Source of the DNA: SZUA-309 sp965230005
GTDB taxonomy: Bacteria; Pseudomonadota; Gammaproteobacteria; Pseudomonadales; Azotimanducaceae
Reading direction: 5' to 3'
Length of the DNA: 64,000 nucleotides
Assembly: GCA_965230005.1 (NCBI GenBank)
Contig: OZ245934.1
Location: forward strand, 1,674,001 to 1,738,000
A model generated the notes under the pieces. The model was given only the letters and a program-made list of their open reading frames with translations. It was not told where the DNA came from and did not search any database. The position numbers were made by a program, and so were the translations under genes. Of the stretch, positions 33,671-41,779 are shown one piece after another (within the stretch, counting starts at the first letter, position 1; each line of letters opens with the position of its first letter).

Positions 33671-35710
33671 GTGCCGGGGAGAAGGACGTTGGAGCAGCCT
33701 GCACCAACCTATGAAGGCGAGGAACCGTACGTATTTGTCAGCTACTCGCATCGAGACGAGAAGATCGTTTTTGAAGAGATACGTGGGCTTCAGGAGTTGG
33801 GGGTCAAGGTCTGGTATGACGCCCGGATTCTGGCGGGGAGCGAGTGGTCAGATGCACTTGCCAATGCCATCAGCGGTTGCGCAAGGTTCCTGTATTTCAT
33901 AACTCCAAGCTCCGTCGCCACGGAGAACTGCCGGCGTGAACTCAATCACGCCATTGAGGAAGGCCGGTCAATCCTCGCCGTTCATCTTCGGGAAACGAAG
34001 GTGCCGGGTGGTATCCGGCTGATACTCAATAACCGGCAGGCGATTCTGAAGCATCAGCTATTGCCCGAGGCCTACAGGGCGGCGTTAATTGAGGCGCTGT
34101 CAGTCGAGCATGCTGATCCTGAGCCTTCCGTAACCCCAGTCGCATCGTCGTCGAAGTACTACCTTCAGCTCGCCTCCGGCGTTGCCTTGGCAATGTTCAT
34201 TGCCGTTGCCGCGCTTTGGCTCTGGCCACGAATTTCGGTCGAGACGAGTGCCGTCGGGGTTGACAGTGGCACGGCAGCACCTCTGACAGCGATCGCCGTT
34301 CTCCCTTTCGATGATCTGAGTCCCGAGGCTGACCATAGCTGGCTGGTCAATGGGATCGCAGACGAACTGATCGAGTCGCTGAGTCGAATCAGCAGCCTCC
34401 ATGTGCCGGCGCGGAGGTCTACAACCCTGATTGCGCAATCTGGCGCGGATCTACCCAGCATTGGCGAAATCCTCGATGTTGGCACTGTGATCGAAGGGAG
34501 CGTTCGCCGAGTTGACGATCAGTTAAACGTGGTTGCCCGATGGGTCCGGATCGATGATGGGTCTCGCCTCTGGTCGGCTGGGTACGATAGACAAGCAGAG
34601 GACATTCTCGCGATTCAAAAAGAAATCACTGTTGGTATCGCCGAGGCAATTCGGACTGAACTCGGAATTCAGGATGGCATCGCAGACCTACTGGCACAGC
34701 GTTACGCCACAACTGACGTCAGGGCATGGGAACTGCTGAATCGAGCGATCCCGTTGCTCGAGTCGTTGGAACCGAACAAAGTCGCGGAAGCCCGAGAAAT
34801 GCTGCTGCTAGCGGCTGAATATGACCCGGAGTTTGTGCCCGTCCAGGAACAGATTGCGTTCATGGAGTATCTGGAGGACTTCGACCGCGGCGTAAAAAGG
34901 TACGCGGCGATTCTCGCGCAGAATCCCTTAAATGAGACGGCTCTGGCGGCGCTGGCCTATGACAGTGCAACGCGTTACTGGGACTACGAAACAGCTCTGC
35001 AATTCCTTCAACGGATGCCCGAGTCGCGAAAGCGTTCAGAATCGCTGCAAATCGACCTCCTAGTGTATTCAAACACCGGCCAACTCGATGACGCGTTGCG
35101 AGCTGCAAAGATGGCTGTGCGCCTTGACCCGATGAACGGAAGAGCAAACTGCGGATTACACATGCAGCTCTTTCATACCACGAAGGATTGGACCTCTGCT
35201 CTTGCCGCTGTGGAGAGGGCGAACGTCGCCCGTGAGGGACAATTCTTCGGACGGTGTACGCGCACTCTTCCGAAAATCTACCTCAATCTGGGACGGGAAT
35301 CTGAGATCGCTTCACTGTTTCAAGCCGATGTGTTTCGACCGAATACCGAGGCGCTTCTCTCTGGGTGGCAATCGGGACGCTGGAGGGAATTCAATCTCGT
35401 GCTGGCTGACATAACAGAGCACAAGGGCAACGGGTGCCACGCGCAGGCCTTGGCCGCTGCCGGCGCTAGAGACCGCATGTATCAGTGCCTCGAAAGTGAA
35501 ATGAATGAATACGGCGTCGCCGCCCCGGCCCGGGACGTTTTCGATCAGACAGAAAGGAATCTGTTGGCGCAAAATATAAGGTGGGTATCCAGTTTCGACC
35601 TTTATCGCGATGAACTGCGCTTCCAAGCACTGACTAGGCGACTCGATGAACTGATGACAGCAGCCGCGGGGACCTATCCAATCGAGGTAGATCTGGATTT
35701 CGCACCATAG
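33671..35710 (+). CDS. TIR-TM-TolB-like-TPR protein 2
   Basis: The 679-residue protein starts at GTG 33671. TIR domain at about 18-143 (PYVFVSYSHRDEKIVFEEI, LGVKVWYDARILAGSEWSDALANAI, FLYFITPSSVATENCRREL), TM at about 164-184, TolB-like domain from 205 (TAIAVLPFDDLSPEADHSWLVNGIADELIESL), then TPR repeats. It has the same domain order and opening residues as protein 1. E58 is kept but the position of E62 is alanine, so if E62 is the catalytic residue this copy would be inactive. The pair may be a divergent duplicate acting together. Confidence 0.82.
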   Translation: MPGRRTLEQPAPTYEGEEPYVFVSYSHRDEKIVFEEIRGLQELGVKVWYDARILAGSEWSDALANAISGCARFLYFITPSSVATENCRRELNHAIEEGRSILAVHLRETKVPGGIRLILNNRQAILKHQLLPEAYRAALIEALSVEHADPEPSVTPVASSSKYYLQLASGVALAMFIAVAALWLWPRISVETSAVGVDSGTAAPLTAIAVLPFDDLSPEADHSWLVNGIADELIESLSRISSLHVPARRSTTLIAQSGADLPSIGEILDVGTVIEGSVRRVDDQLNVVARWVRIDDGSRLWSAGYDRQAEDILAIQKEITVGIAEAIRTELGIQDGIADLLAQRYATTDVRAWELLNRAIPLLESLEPNKVAEAREMLLLAAEYDPEFVPVQEQIAFMEYLEDFDRGVKRYAAILAQNPLNETALAALAYDSATRYWDYETALQFLQRMPESRKRSESLQIDLLVYSNTGQLDDALRAAKMAVRLDPMNGRANCGLHMQLFHTTKDWTSALAAVERANVAREGQFFGRCTRTLPKIYLNLGRESEIASLFQADVFRPNTEALLSGWQSGRWREFNLVLADITEHKGNGCHAQALAAAGARDRMYQCLESEMNEYGVAAPARDVFDQTERNLLAQNIRWVSSFDLYRDELRFQALTRRLDELMTAAAGTYPIEVDLDFAP

Positions 35711-35728
35711 GCGACGACTTCATCTTGA

Positions 35729-35833
35729 TGTCTGTTAGGGGTCGGAACTAGCCTGATTGGTGCAGACGCACAATCCAGCAGCTTTCAGAAAGCCGACATC
35801 GCGCTAGGACAGCCGAATTCGGCCAATAGTGGA
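35729..35833 (+). repeat. Array repeat (core 35739-35825)
   Basis: Full copy with GGGTCGGAACTAGCCTGATT, side hairpin GTGCAGACGCAC, apical hairpin GCTTTCAGAAAGC and GCCGAATTCGGCCAA. It lies just after the second TIR gene. Confidence 0.9.
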
Positions 35834-35844
35834 CAAGTAACGCT

Positions 35845-36402
35845 TTACTCTACGCTCATCATTTCCTTGTAGAACTCGCTGCACTCCAAAGCTTTTCCAA
35901 GCCTAATCGCCTCATCAATCAGGTCGCGTCGTATCGTAGGTGATGGGCTCGACGCCTTACGCTGCAACCACCACCTACCGTACTTTGAGTCTGCAATGGA
36001 CTGGTAGTACCTCAGGAGTAAAGCATCGCTGTCAGCGCCAAACTCACCAATCTGGTTTACAAACACCGCCCGATTTCCTGTCCAGTAAAGCGCCTCGAAA
36101 TAGTTATCTAGCACTACGTACTCCGCAGGAGTGAGCTTTTCTGGACTTAGACAGGCTTTCGCGATGCTCTGTGCAAATTGCTCGCCTCCGATAGATCTAT
36201 GCAACTCAACAATTTCGCTGAGCCCCACACTCGTCATCTCAGTGTTGGAGAGGTTATGCGTTTGTCGCATTTCGAACACGACGAGAAAGAGACCTATTCC
36301 TACAAAGACTGTTGCCCCTATCTGAGCCCAATGGCTGAATGTCTCTAGCTTCACTGATGGTGTTCTCTTGTTGACCGGGACCAAGGCTACAGGTTCGTCC
36401 AT
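35845..36402 (-). CDS. Single-TM small protein of the array family
   Basis: The 185-residue protein has a TM helix at about 28-46 (IGATVFVGIGLFLVVF) followed by EMRQTHNLSNTEMT. The soluble part contains CLSPEKLTPAEYVVLDNYFEALYWTGNRAV. That segment is parallel to the neighbour at 36452-36982 (NPEALNYAELVVLENYYIDLIN), so the two are paralogues. ATG 36402 is preferred over an upstream start that runs into the short palindrome. Function unknown. Confidence 0.7.
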   Translation of the reverse strand: MDEPVALVPVNKRTPSVKLETFSHWAQIGATVFVGIGLFLVVFEMRQTHNLSNTEMTSVGLSEIVELHRSIGGEQFAQSIAKACLSPEKLTPAEYVVLDNYFEALYWTGNRAVFVNQIGEFGADSDALLLRYYQSIADSKYGRWWLQRKASSPSPTIRRDLIDEAIRLGKALECSEFYKEMMSVE

Positions 36403-36404
36403 TT

Positions 36405-36442
36405 GTCCGGAGTAGATTGCGAAACGACGTCTACTTCCGGCC
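36405..36442. repeat. Short palindrome resembling joined outer arms of the array repeat
   Basis: CCGGAGTAGA and TCTACTTCCGG pair around a 12-base centre. GGCCGGAA is the outer arm of the array repeat. It separates two paralogous small membrane protein genes and may be a deletion form of the repeat. Confidence 0.5.
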
Positions 36443-36451
36443 ATCAGACAT

Positions 36452-36982
36452 CTAAGACTGCATGCGGTGTTTCGTTGTTTCTTTTATCCAGTCCCCGTAC
36501 TCTTCAGTGCAAGTACGCGAAATTTTCTTTAAGTACTCGTCTCCAACCTCGAGAATTTCGGGGTCAACCCAACTGCGTGCAATAGAGTTCCAGTAGCCCA
36601 CTCCCGGACTAGTCCTGAGCATCGGAGTTAGGAGGCCAACTAGACCACGCCAAACTTCATCGGAATAAAATCGACCTCGATCGGCAAGGACCTTCGTTCT
36701 TTCAATCGAATTGATTAGGTCAATGTAGTAATTCTCTAATACAACCAGCTCCGCATAGTTCAGAGCCTCTGGATTTTCACAAGACTTCGCGATTGCTTCC
36801 GCTGCATTGTCACCCATAACTGCGGTGAGGCCTTGGTTCTGCAACTCAAAGTAGCCGCTGCTCAATTCGGAACTGGCTGCTTCATGACTCTGCTGAAGCT
36901 CCCAGATGACCAGCCCTAGACCAAGAACAATCCCAACCCCAGTGATCGTCTGAATCCAGTTCGAGATCGTTGCTGATTTCAT
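36452..36982 (-). CDS. Single-TM small protein of the array family
   Basis: The 176-residue protein has a TM helix at about 9-28 (IQTITGVGIVLGLGLVIW), then ELQQSHEAASSEL. A helical domain follows with AEAIAKSCENPEALNYAELVVLENYYIDLINSIERTKV, closely matching the pattern of the gene at 35845-36402. Two conserved cysteines (near 68 and 161) are seen. Function unknown. Confidence 0.72.
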   Translation of the reverse strand: MKSATISNWIQTITGVGIVLGLGLVIWELQQSHEAASSELSSGYFELQNQGLTAVMGDNAAEAIAKSCENPEALNYAELVVLENYYIDLINSIERTKVLADRGRFYSDEVWRGLVGLLTPMLRTSPGVGYWNSIARSWVDPEILEVGDEYLKKISRTCTEEYGDWIKETTKHRMQS

Positions 36983-37052
36983 ACTCTCCCCTCACATTTC
37001 CACTTATCAGCTTAGCGTCTTGGGAAGAAGAGAAGCGAGTGTCTTATTGAGA

Positions 37053-37135
37053 TCGTAGCCAACCGGATTGAAGCAACGGAACCTTCTGACCGTATATAGA
37101 AAGCAGCCATACCGGATCAGAACTGAGTCAAGCCG
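37053..37135 (+). repeat. Array repeat, degenerate copy
   Basis: TAGCCAACCGGATTGAAGCA, CTTCTGACCG, TAGAAAGCAGCCAT and CGGATCAGAACTGAG follow in the same order as in full copies, but the outer arms are poor. Confidence 0.5.
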
Positions 37136-37168
37136 TGAGTGGGCGAGACGAGGTAATTTGCCGATGAA

Positions 37169-37588
37169 TTAACTAACCCACTCGGTTAGCCCGATTTGAA
37201 TGTAGTGAGTTGCCGACTCATGTCCCGGCCAAGCCTCGACGATCTTGCCTGCTTCGGCCCGAATCAACTCGACACCGAAAGTCTTGTACTCAAACCCGGT
37301 CGCTTCAAACGTCTGCTCAGGTGTTACCCAGTCTTTCGAGAAGCGACCACTTTCTGTGTAGTGAACTGCTGCGAAATCACCTTCGCCGATGACATGCTGT
37401 ATTTCGAATGTAGGGTTTAGGGCATTGAGATAAGGCCCGATCAAAGTCTTGTAAGCGGTGATACCTTCGAGGTCACCCTCTGCAAGATGAAAAACATGAT
37501 TTTCGTGCAACAGCTGGTCCAATAGACCGATGTTTCCGTCGTTCTAACATTCAAGAAAGAGCCGCGCGCCCAACTCTTTGGCATTCAC
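37169..37588 (-). pseudogene. SnoaL-like/ester-cyclase-like gene with an in-frame TAG
   Basis: From GTG 37588 the frame reads VNAKELGARLFLEC, then TAG (37544-37546), then NDGNIGLLDQLLHENHVFHLAEG and a normal SnoaL-like domain to 37169. In this family the stop position holds tryptophan (the common EVWNxGN motif), so a TGG-to-TAG change is the simple explanation. A 117-residue protein could still start at TTG 37522 but would lack the first helix. Family members act as small polyketide cyclases or hydrolases. I treat it as a recently inactivated gene. Confidence 0.7.
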
Positions 37589-37610
37589 GTCCGAATTACT
37601 CCATCGCGTC

Positions 37611-38126
37611 TTAATAGCGAGTGTTCAGCTGCGCCTCATCGCCTTGTGCGGTGTCACCTTGGTGCTGCTCTTGCGACTTTGCGCAAGTGTTGAAGTGCTC
37701 GACGAATGGCGGAGCAAAGAAGGTTGGGCCACCGATGTTGTTCCATACTCTAACATAGTGATCCGGGAGATTTTTGCAGAAGCTGCCGTTCCATGCCTGC
37801 CACTGAAGGTCGTCCATCATTCCTCGGTCGTAGCTGTCATAAGCCGTCCACCAGACACCTATATACGCCCAGACGATCTGCTCGAACTGATGACGTTCAA
37901 CCTCGCTGAGGCTATCAAAGTCGGCCCGTCCTCGTAGCATGATGTCTGCGTTCTGTGGCTCTGCTTCCCACATCATCTTTTCGTGAATGAGTTCAGTGAG
38001 GTCCAAGTTGGTGCTGGCTTGTGCCAGCAAAGAGTTGTACCGGATCTCATAGCCCACGAAGATCAGTGAGCCTACAACAGCGGTGATCCCGAGCAACTCC
38101 GCGACCTTAGTAAGGCTTAGTCTCAT
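37611..38126 (-). CDS. Single-TM small protein of the array family
   Basis: The 171-residue protein has a TM helix at about 8-26 (VAELLGITAVVGSLIFVGY), then EIRYNSLLAQASTNLDLTELIHEKMMWEAEPQNADIMLRG. It also has the WWTAYDSYDRGMMDDLQWQAW segment. That segment parallels the 39574-40041 protein (EAAWTSFDRGIMEEAHYLSY), so the two share an ancestor. The last 25 residues are polar and low-complexity. Function unknown. Confidence 0.72.
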   Translation of the reverse strand: MRLSLTKVAELLGITAVVGSLIFVGYEIRYNSLLAQASTNLDLTELIHEKMMWEAEPQNADIMLRGRADFDSLSEVERHQFEQIVWAYIGVWWTAYDSYDRGMMDDLQWQAWNGSFCKNLPDHYVRVWNNIGGPTFFAPPFVEHFNTCAKSQEQHQGDTAQGDEAQLNTRY

Positions 38127-38211
38127 CGAGCGGCCTGACTGTGAGGCTTAATAGCGAAACGCGACATAGTCATGATCAAACACGAAACGGTGACCGGTTT
38201 GCTTTGTTTTC

Positions 38212-38323
38212 GATGTCCGTTTCGGGTCGGAGGCCGCCTGATTGGTGCAGAAGCAAATTCTGACCACTTTCAGAAAGCAGACATCACCTGATCAGGGCTA
38301 ATTCCGGCCAAAAACGGCCGTTC
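38212..38323 (+). repeat. Array repeat (core 38224-38310)
   Basis: Full copy: ATGTCCG, GGGTCGGAGGCCGCCTGATT, side hairpin TGCAGAAGCA, apical CTTTCAGAAAG, right arm GGCTAATTCCGGCCA and ACGGCCGTTC. Confidence 0.9.
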
Positions 38324-38376
38324 TTAGCTACTGGACTCAACCGAAATGAAAGTTTGAAAGAGCAACTGCAATCCAG

Positions 38377-38865
38377 TTAAGGATCGCTGGCACTTAAGAG
38401 TCGGAGCAGAATGAGTTGATGAACATTCTTGGTATCTGGAATTTGTTCATCGTTCCTGAACGCCAGAAGTGCTGCGTACGGATCGGAGGTGTCATAACCC
38501 TTCGATTCCAACCTGGCAAGTACTGTTTCGAGAACTGGCTCATACAACACGAGACTGTTTCCGTTCCCGCTAATCGCAGCCGTTGCTACTTTTTTTGTGA
38601 TCTTCTCATTCGCCATAAAGTTGACTAGCCCACTCACGGCAATACCAAACGATACTTGAGGCTGTTGCTCACACTGGGTTAATAGCATCAGCAACAGGGT
38701 ATCCGTACGCTGCCAGGTAAGGACATCGAAGGTATCCGAAGTGATTTGATTGTAGGCAGAAATGTATCCGTTCACATAGCCGAAATAGTGCGGTAGCTCG
38801 TTAGTCTTTTTCGCCGCAGCTTGCCGAAAATCCTGGCACGAAGTTACACCAACACCCTTTAGCAC
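38377..38865 (-). CDS. N-terminally truncated secreted-type protein next to a repeat
   Basis: From GTG 38865 about 162 residues: GVGVTSCQDFRQAAAKKTNELPHYFGYVNGYISAYNQ and later TQCEQQPQVSFGIAVSGLV. Proteins with this opening normally have a signal peptide before the SC motif. Here the upstream frame runs straight into the array repeat (38872-38979), whose translation would give MKAVRFCKRSNQATF. The export signal seems to have been lost at the repeat boundary. No clear ribosome site is present. It may be a non-functional fragment. Confidence 0.5.
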   Translation of the reverse strand: MLKGVGVTSCQDFRQAAAKKTNELPHYFGYVNGYISAYNQITSDTFDVLTWQRTDTLLLMLLTQCEQQPQVSFGIAVSGLVNFMANEKITKKVATAAISGNGNSLVLYEPVLETVLARLESKGYDTSDPYAALLAFRNDEQIPDTKNVHQLILLRLLSASDP

Positions 38866-38871
38866 GTAGTA

Positions 38872-38979
38872 TTTCGGATGTGGGTCGAAAGTTGCCTGAT
38901 TACTGCGCTTGCAAAATCTGACCGCTTTCAAAAAGCAGACATGGCCGGATTGGGCTGGCTACGGCCAACAAGAGACATT
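38872..38979 (+). repeat. Array repeat (core 38882-38967)
   Basis: Copy of the GAC/TTGCC subtype with GGGTCGAAAGTTGCCTGATT, side pairing TGCGCTTGCA, apical GCTTTCAAAAAGC and GGCTGGCTACGGCCAA. The 1949-bp duplicated block begins inside it at 38936. Confidence 0.88.
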
Positions 38980-39098
38980 TTGCCACTTTCGTCTTCGACC
39001 CATTCCTGTCGAAATAATGGTGAGCTGAACTGGAAGTTGCTAATGAATGTTTGCGGCATCACTATTTCCTGAGAGACGGAGAATCGTCAGGAGGAATC

Positions 39099-39455
39099 GT
39101 GGAACTTGTTGATGTCGATGTGGCCCGGCTCAGAGAGATGACACCTCCTGAAGGACCAGTTGTCATGTTGAATCTTTATCGGTTCAAGACTCCAGAAGAT
39201 CGCGAAAGCTTCAGTGAATCGATGTCCACTCTGATCGGTCCAGAATTCGACAGGCTAGGGGTGGAGATCGTGTATAGCGGGTCAGTTACGGGAGAGTTCG
39301 TGGCAGACGAGAAGTGGGATGTCATAGCTTTAGTCCGTTACCCTAGCTTCCAGATTTTCATCGATCTTTTTGCCGATGACGCCTTTGGAAATGAGGTCGA
39401 GGCGCTTAGGCGTTCGGCCTTGATAGAATCACGCTTCATGGTAACTACGCCTTAG
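39099..39455 (+). CDS. DUF1330-like protein, copy 1
   Basis: The 118-residue protein starts at GTG 39099, directly behind AGGAGG; a TTG 48 bp upstream is open but less likely. The ferredoxin-like dimeric barrel pattern (PVVMLNLYRFKTPEDRESFSES, WDVIALVRYPSFQIFIDLF, FGNEVEALRRSALIESRFMV) fits DUF1330/DUF1428-type proteins. It is translated identically at 48976-49332. The role is unknown; the fold is used by small monooxygenases and cyclases. Confidence 0.78.
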   Translation: MELVDVDVARLREMTPPEGPVVMLNLYRFKTPEDRESFSESMSTLIGPEFDRLGVEIVYSGSVTGEFVADEKWDVIALVRYPSFQIFIDLFADDAFGNEVEALRRSALIESRFMVTTP

Positions 39456-39465
39456 TAGAAGAAAC

Positions 39466-39497
39466 TTCGGGAAGGGACGGGGACGGAAGTTCCCGAA
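39466..39497. terminator. Hairpin between convergent genes, copy 1
   Basis: TTCGGGAA (39466-39473) and TTCCCGAA (39490-39497) are perfect inverted 8-mers in the space between two convergent genes. No U-run follows, so a terminator role is only likely by position. The same hairpin is present in copy 2. Confidence 0.4.
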
Positions 39498-39573
39498 ATT
39501 CGCCCAAGGGATTGCTGGATCACGGCGGAATCCGGCTAGAAGCGGGAATCCGTCGACCGCCAAAAAGATCCGC

Positions 39574-40041
39574 CTAGCACCTGCTCTCTACCACTTCTGC
39601 AAATTCCGGATTAAAAGTGAGCTTGAGCTGCTCCCATGGTATGTCTTGATCTGGAATTGGGACAGGTTCTTCAAGCCCGTTCGGAAAGACGTACTGGCAT
39701 ACGTCCTGAACGTACGACAGATAGTGTGCTTCCTCCATGATCCCGCGATCAAAGCTCGTCCAAGCGGCTTCAGCAATGTTGATCAGCGCCAGATTTCGAT
39801 ACCCTCCGCGTACTGCGGACAATTCGCGATTGTTGTTCTCCGCAATCATCTGAACTGTTTCCGGGTCGTGGTGCGCTGCCGTGAGCGCCTCCACGTACAT
39901 GGCATTTATCTGTAGCACTGAGTCGACCTCGGCCACATTGTTCGCGTGACGAAGCTCTAGACCGACAAAAATGAGTGAGACCACGATGCTCATTCCGCCA
40001 ATGAACTCGGCCAATGTTCTAAGCGTTGACCCATTTGCCAC
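39574..40041 (-). CDS. Single-TM small protein of the array family, copy 1
   Basis: The 155-residue protein has a TM helix at about 10-29 (LAEFIGGMSIVVSLIFVGL), then ELRHANNVAEVDSVLQINAMYVEAL and EAAWTSFDRGIMEEAHYLSY. It ends at cysteine, with a second cysteine near 115 (DVCQYVFP). The duplicate at 49451-49918 has the same translation. Similar to the 37611-38126 protein in the FDRGIM segment. AGGAG lies 5 bp upstream of the ATG. Function unknown. Confidence 0.75.
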   Translation of the reverse strand: MANGSTLRTLAEFIGGMSIVVSLIFVGLELRHANNVAEVDSVLQINAMYVEALTAAHHDPETVQMIAENNNRELSAVRGGYRNLALINIAEAAWTSFDRGIMEEAHYLSYVQDVCQYVFPNGLEEPVPIPDQDIPWEQLKLTFNPEFAEVVESRC

Positions 40042-40126
40042 TAAGGGATCTCCTTTGAGAGCGAGAAAAACAGTTTAGGCGGTCGTTACACTCGATAACA
40101 GGAAAGGGACCATGAACGTCAGCTCT

Positions 40127-40188
40127 GGGTCGGAACTCGCCTGAACGATGCGGCTGCGCAATCCACGACTCAGGGTTGAATCCGGCCA
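40127..40188 (+). repeat. Array repeat, internally deleted copy
   Basis: Outer arms are intact (GGGTCGGAACTCGCCTGA, then GTTGAATCCGGCCA) and the GATGCGGCTGCGCAA side part remains, but the apical CTGCTTTCAGAAAGCAG hairpin is missing. Total 62 bp. Repeated at 50004-50065. Confidence 0.85.
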
Positions 40189-40247
40189 GTTGCCTTTCCG
40201 CTCAGGTTCGCCATCCTAATCAGGATAAGCTCCCATGGAATCGAGGA

Positions 40248-40790
40248 ATGGAAGACCCATCGAGTCCAAAATTACAGCATCAGGTTCAGATATGGACGCA
40301 GGTCGTCACGCTAATCTCCGTAATCGGCGGACTTGGATTGGTGTACTACGAACTACGGCAGGCAAACACAATTGCGCGGATCGACCGGGTGGCGTCTCAC
40401 TACGATGTTGAGATCGCTGCCAACGTGGCCAAGCTCGGCGAAGTGAATCTTGCAGCAATATGGGTCAAAGGTTGCTCAGATCCGGCAAGCCTTGCGCCTG
40501 AAGAAGTCTATGCCTTTCGGACCGTAAGCGAGCTACCACTCTCCTTCGCACATCGTCTATGGAGGTTAGCTTCCATCGCTGGACAAGAGGACGCTGAATG
40601 GAAGCCCGACGCGAAGTGGTACCTACAAGAGTGGCTAGGCCCGGAGATCATCAGACGCGAATACCGCGGTTCAGGATTGCCGCCTGCACTCGCGGAGATT
40701 GCCGACGACGTTATCTCCGAGCAGTCTTGGATTCCTTGTGAAGGTACAACGAACCAGTTCGCGGGCGCGCCCAATAGTCTTGAGTACTAA
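40248..40790 (+). CDS. Single-TM small protein of the array family, copy 1
   Basis: The 180-residue protein starts at ATG 40248 behind GAGG. TM helix at about 15-34 (VVTLISVIGGLGLVYY), then ELRQANTIARIDRVASHYDVEIAANVAKLGEVNLAAIWVKGCSDPASL. The soluble part holds FRTVSELPLSFAHRLWRLASIAGQEDAEW. Cysteines near 78 and 165 could pair. The copy at 50125-50667 differs at a few residues (KWYLQEWLG versus TWYLQEWPG, REYRG versus REYHG), so the copies have begun to diverge. Function unknown. Confidence 0.75.
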   Translation: MEDPSSPKLQHQVQIWTQVVTLISVIGGLGLVYYELRQANTIARIDRVASHYDVEIAANVAKLGEVNLAAIWVKGCSDPASLAPEEVYAFRTVSELPLSFAHRLWRLASIAGQEDAEWKPDAKWYLQEWLGPEIIRREYRGSGLPPALAEIADDVISEQSWIPCEGTTNQFAGAPNSLEY

Positions 40791-40898
40791 CCGATTTGGG
40801 TCGGAGTTAGCCGGACAGTTGCACCAGCACAGTCTGACCGCTTTCAGAAACCAGACATCTACGGATTAGGACTGAATCCGGCCAAAGCTAGACTTCTC
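40791..40898 (+). repeat. Array repeat (core 40798-40884)
   Basis: Full copy with GGGTCGGAGTTAGCCGGACA, side hairpin TGCACCAGCA, apical GCTTTCAGAAACC and GGACTGAATCCGGCCA. The duplicated block ends at the final A of GGCCA (40884). The 41-bp to 210-bp stretch after it holds no other feature. Confidence 0.9.
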
Positions 40899-41109
40899 GG
40901 CGAAGGGGTAGAAGGCGAAAGGTGGGATTACAACCGGCACTGACGCCGGAGGGTCTCATTCAAGGCTTAGATCTACTCAGGCTGCACCGTTGCCAGCAGC
41001 AGTGCCGAACAGAAGGAGCAGCACGAACCGATACCTTTGACTTCATCGAACGGTTCAAGCAGTCCCAAAGTTGGTAAAGTGATCGTGTATCTGTTTAGAG
41101 GGAATCTGA

Positions 41110-41601
41110 GTGGAAACAGATGGTTTAGCGACGCTTGCCGAGGTGTTTATCGGCTTAGCAGGATTTTCAGGCATCTCCCTCGTTTTGAGATCTAACCCCT
41201 CTGAATATTTTCTGTTTCGAGTTCTACTCATTGTTGGTCTCTCATTCATCGGGATTGTGGTTGCAGTCATACCAAACCCGTTGATTGAAGCCGGGATCGC
41301 AGAAACTGCCGTATGGAGAGCCGGTAGCGGTATCCTTGTAGTGACATATCTTGTGGTATTACCGCTTCTTCTGAGCTACCGACGAAAAGCACGGATACTA
41401 TCGGAAGAAATGGCGAATCGGATGAATTCTTCGCTTATGGTTTACACCGGTATCTTGTTTTGCTCACAGTTTGCCAACACCGTAGGACTCGTCACAGAGT
41501 ATGCGTTCTCTGTCATGTTTTTTGGTCTGATAGGATTGTTCGTCTATTGCGGAATACTATTTATCATTAGCTTGACCATCGGACGTTCTAATCAGAATTA
41601 G
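41110..41601 (+). CDS. Small polytopic membrane protein
   Basis: The 163-residue protein starts at GTG 41110. Four to five predicted TM helices: about 8-26, 35-55, 69-88, 105-123 and 130-155, with a basic loop LLSYRRKARILSEEM on the cytoplasmic side. Opening residues LATLAEVFIGLAGFSGISLVLRSNPSEYFLFR recall uncharacterised proteins common in marine proteobacterial islands. Function unknown. Confidence 0.72.
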   Translation: METDGLATLAEVFIGLAGFSGISLVLRSNPSEYFLFRVLLIVGLSFIGIVVAVIPNPLIEAGIAETAVWRAGSGILVVTYLVVLPLLLSYRRKARILSEEMANRMNSSLMVYTGILFCSQFANTVGLVTEYAFSVMFFGLIGLFVYCGILFIISLTIGRSNQN

Positions 41602-41779
41602 TTGCTCTAGATAGCGCGTTTAGCCGACTCGCGTCTAATTCAGACAAACTTGGCCAGTTTCTGCATAGCCCGTGAGCAGTCGTAGCGGTTTAGTTGGTAC
41701 CAACGCTCCAGATCGACCCAAATCAGGCGCTGCTAGTTTGCTAAAGCTGCGAGCTCAGCGTTGAACATGAAAACCATAT

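Larger units (their letters stand above)
38936..40884 (+). repeat. Duplicated three-gene cassette block, copy 1
   Basis: This segment recurs at 48813-50761, offset exactly 9877, with about a dozen single-base differences, mostly in the last gene. It holds a DUF1330-like gene, two small membrane protein genes and two repeat copies. Both ends of identity fall within array repeats. Confidence 0.95.

Noticed and set aside
37544..37546. TAG recoding (pyrrolysine) in the SnoaL-like gene
   Set aside because: Nothing suggests pyrrolysine machinery, the family has Trp at this site, and a single-base nonsense change explains it.
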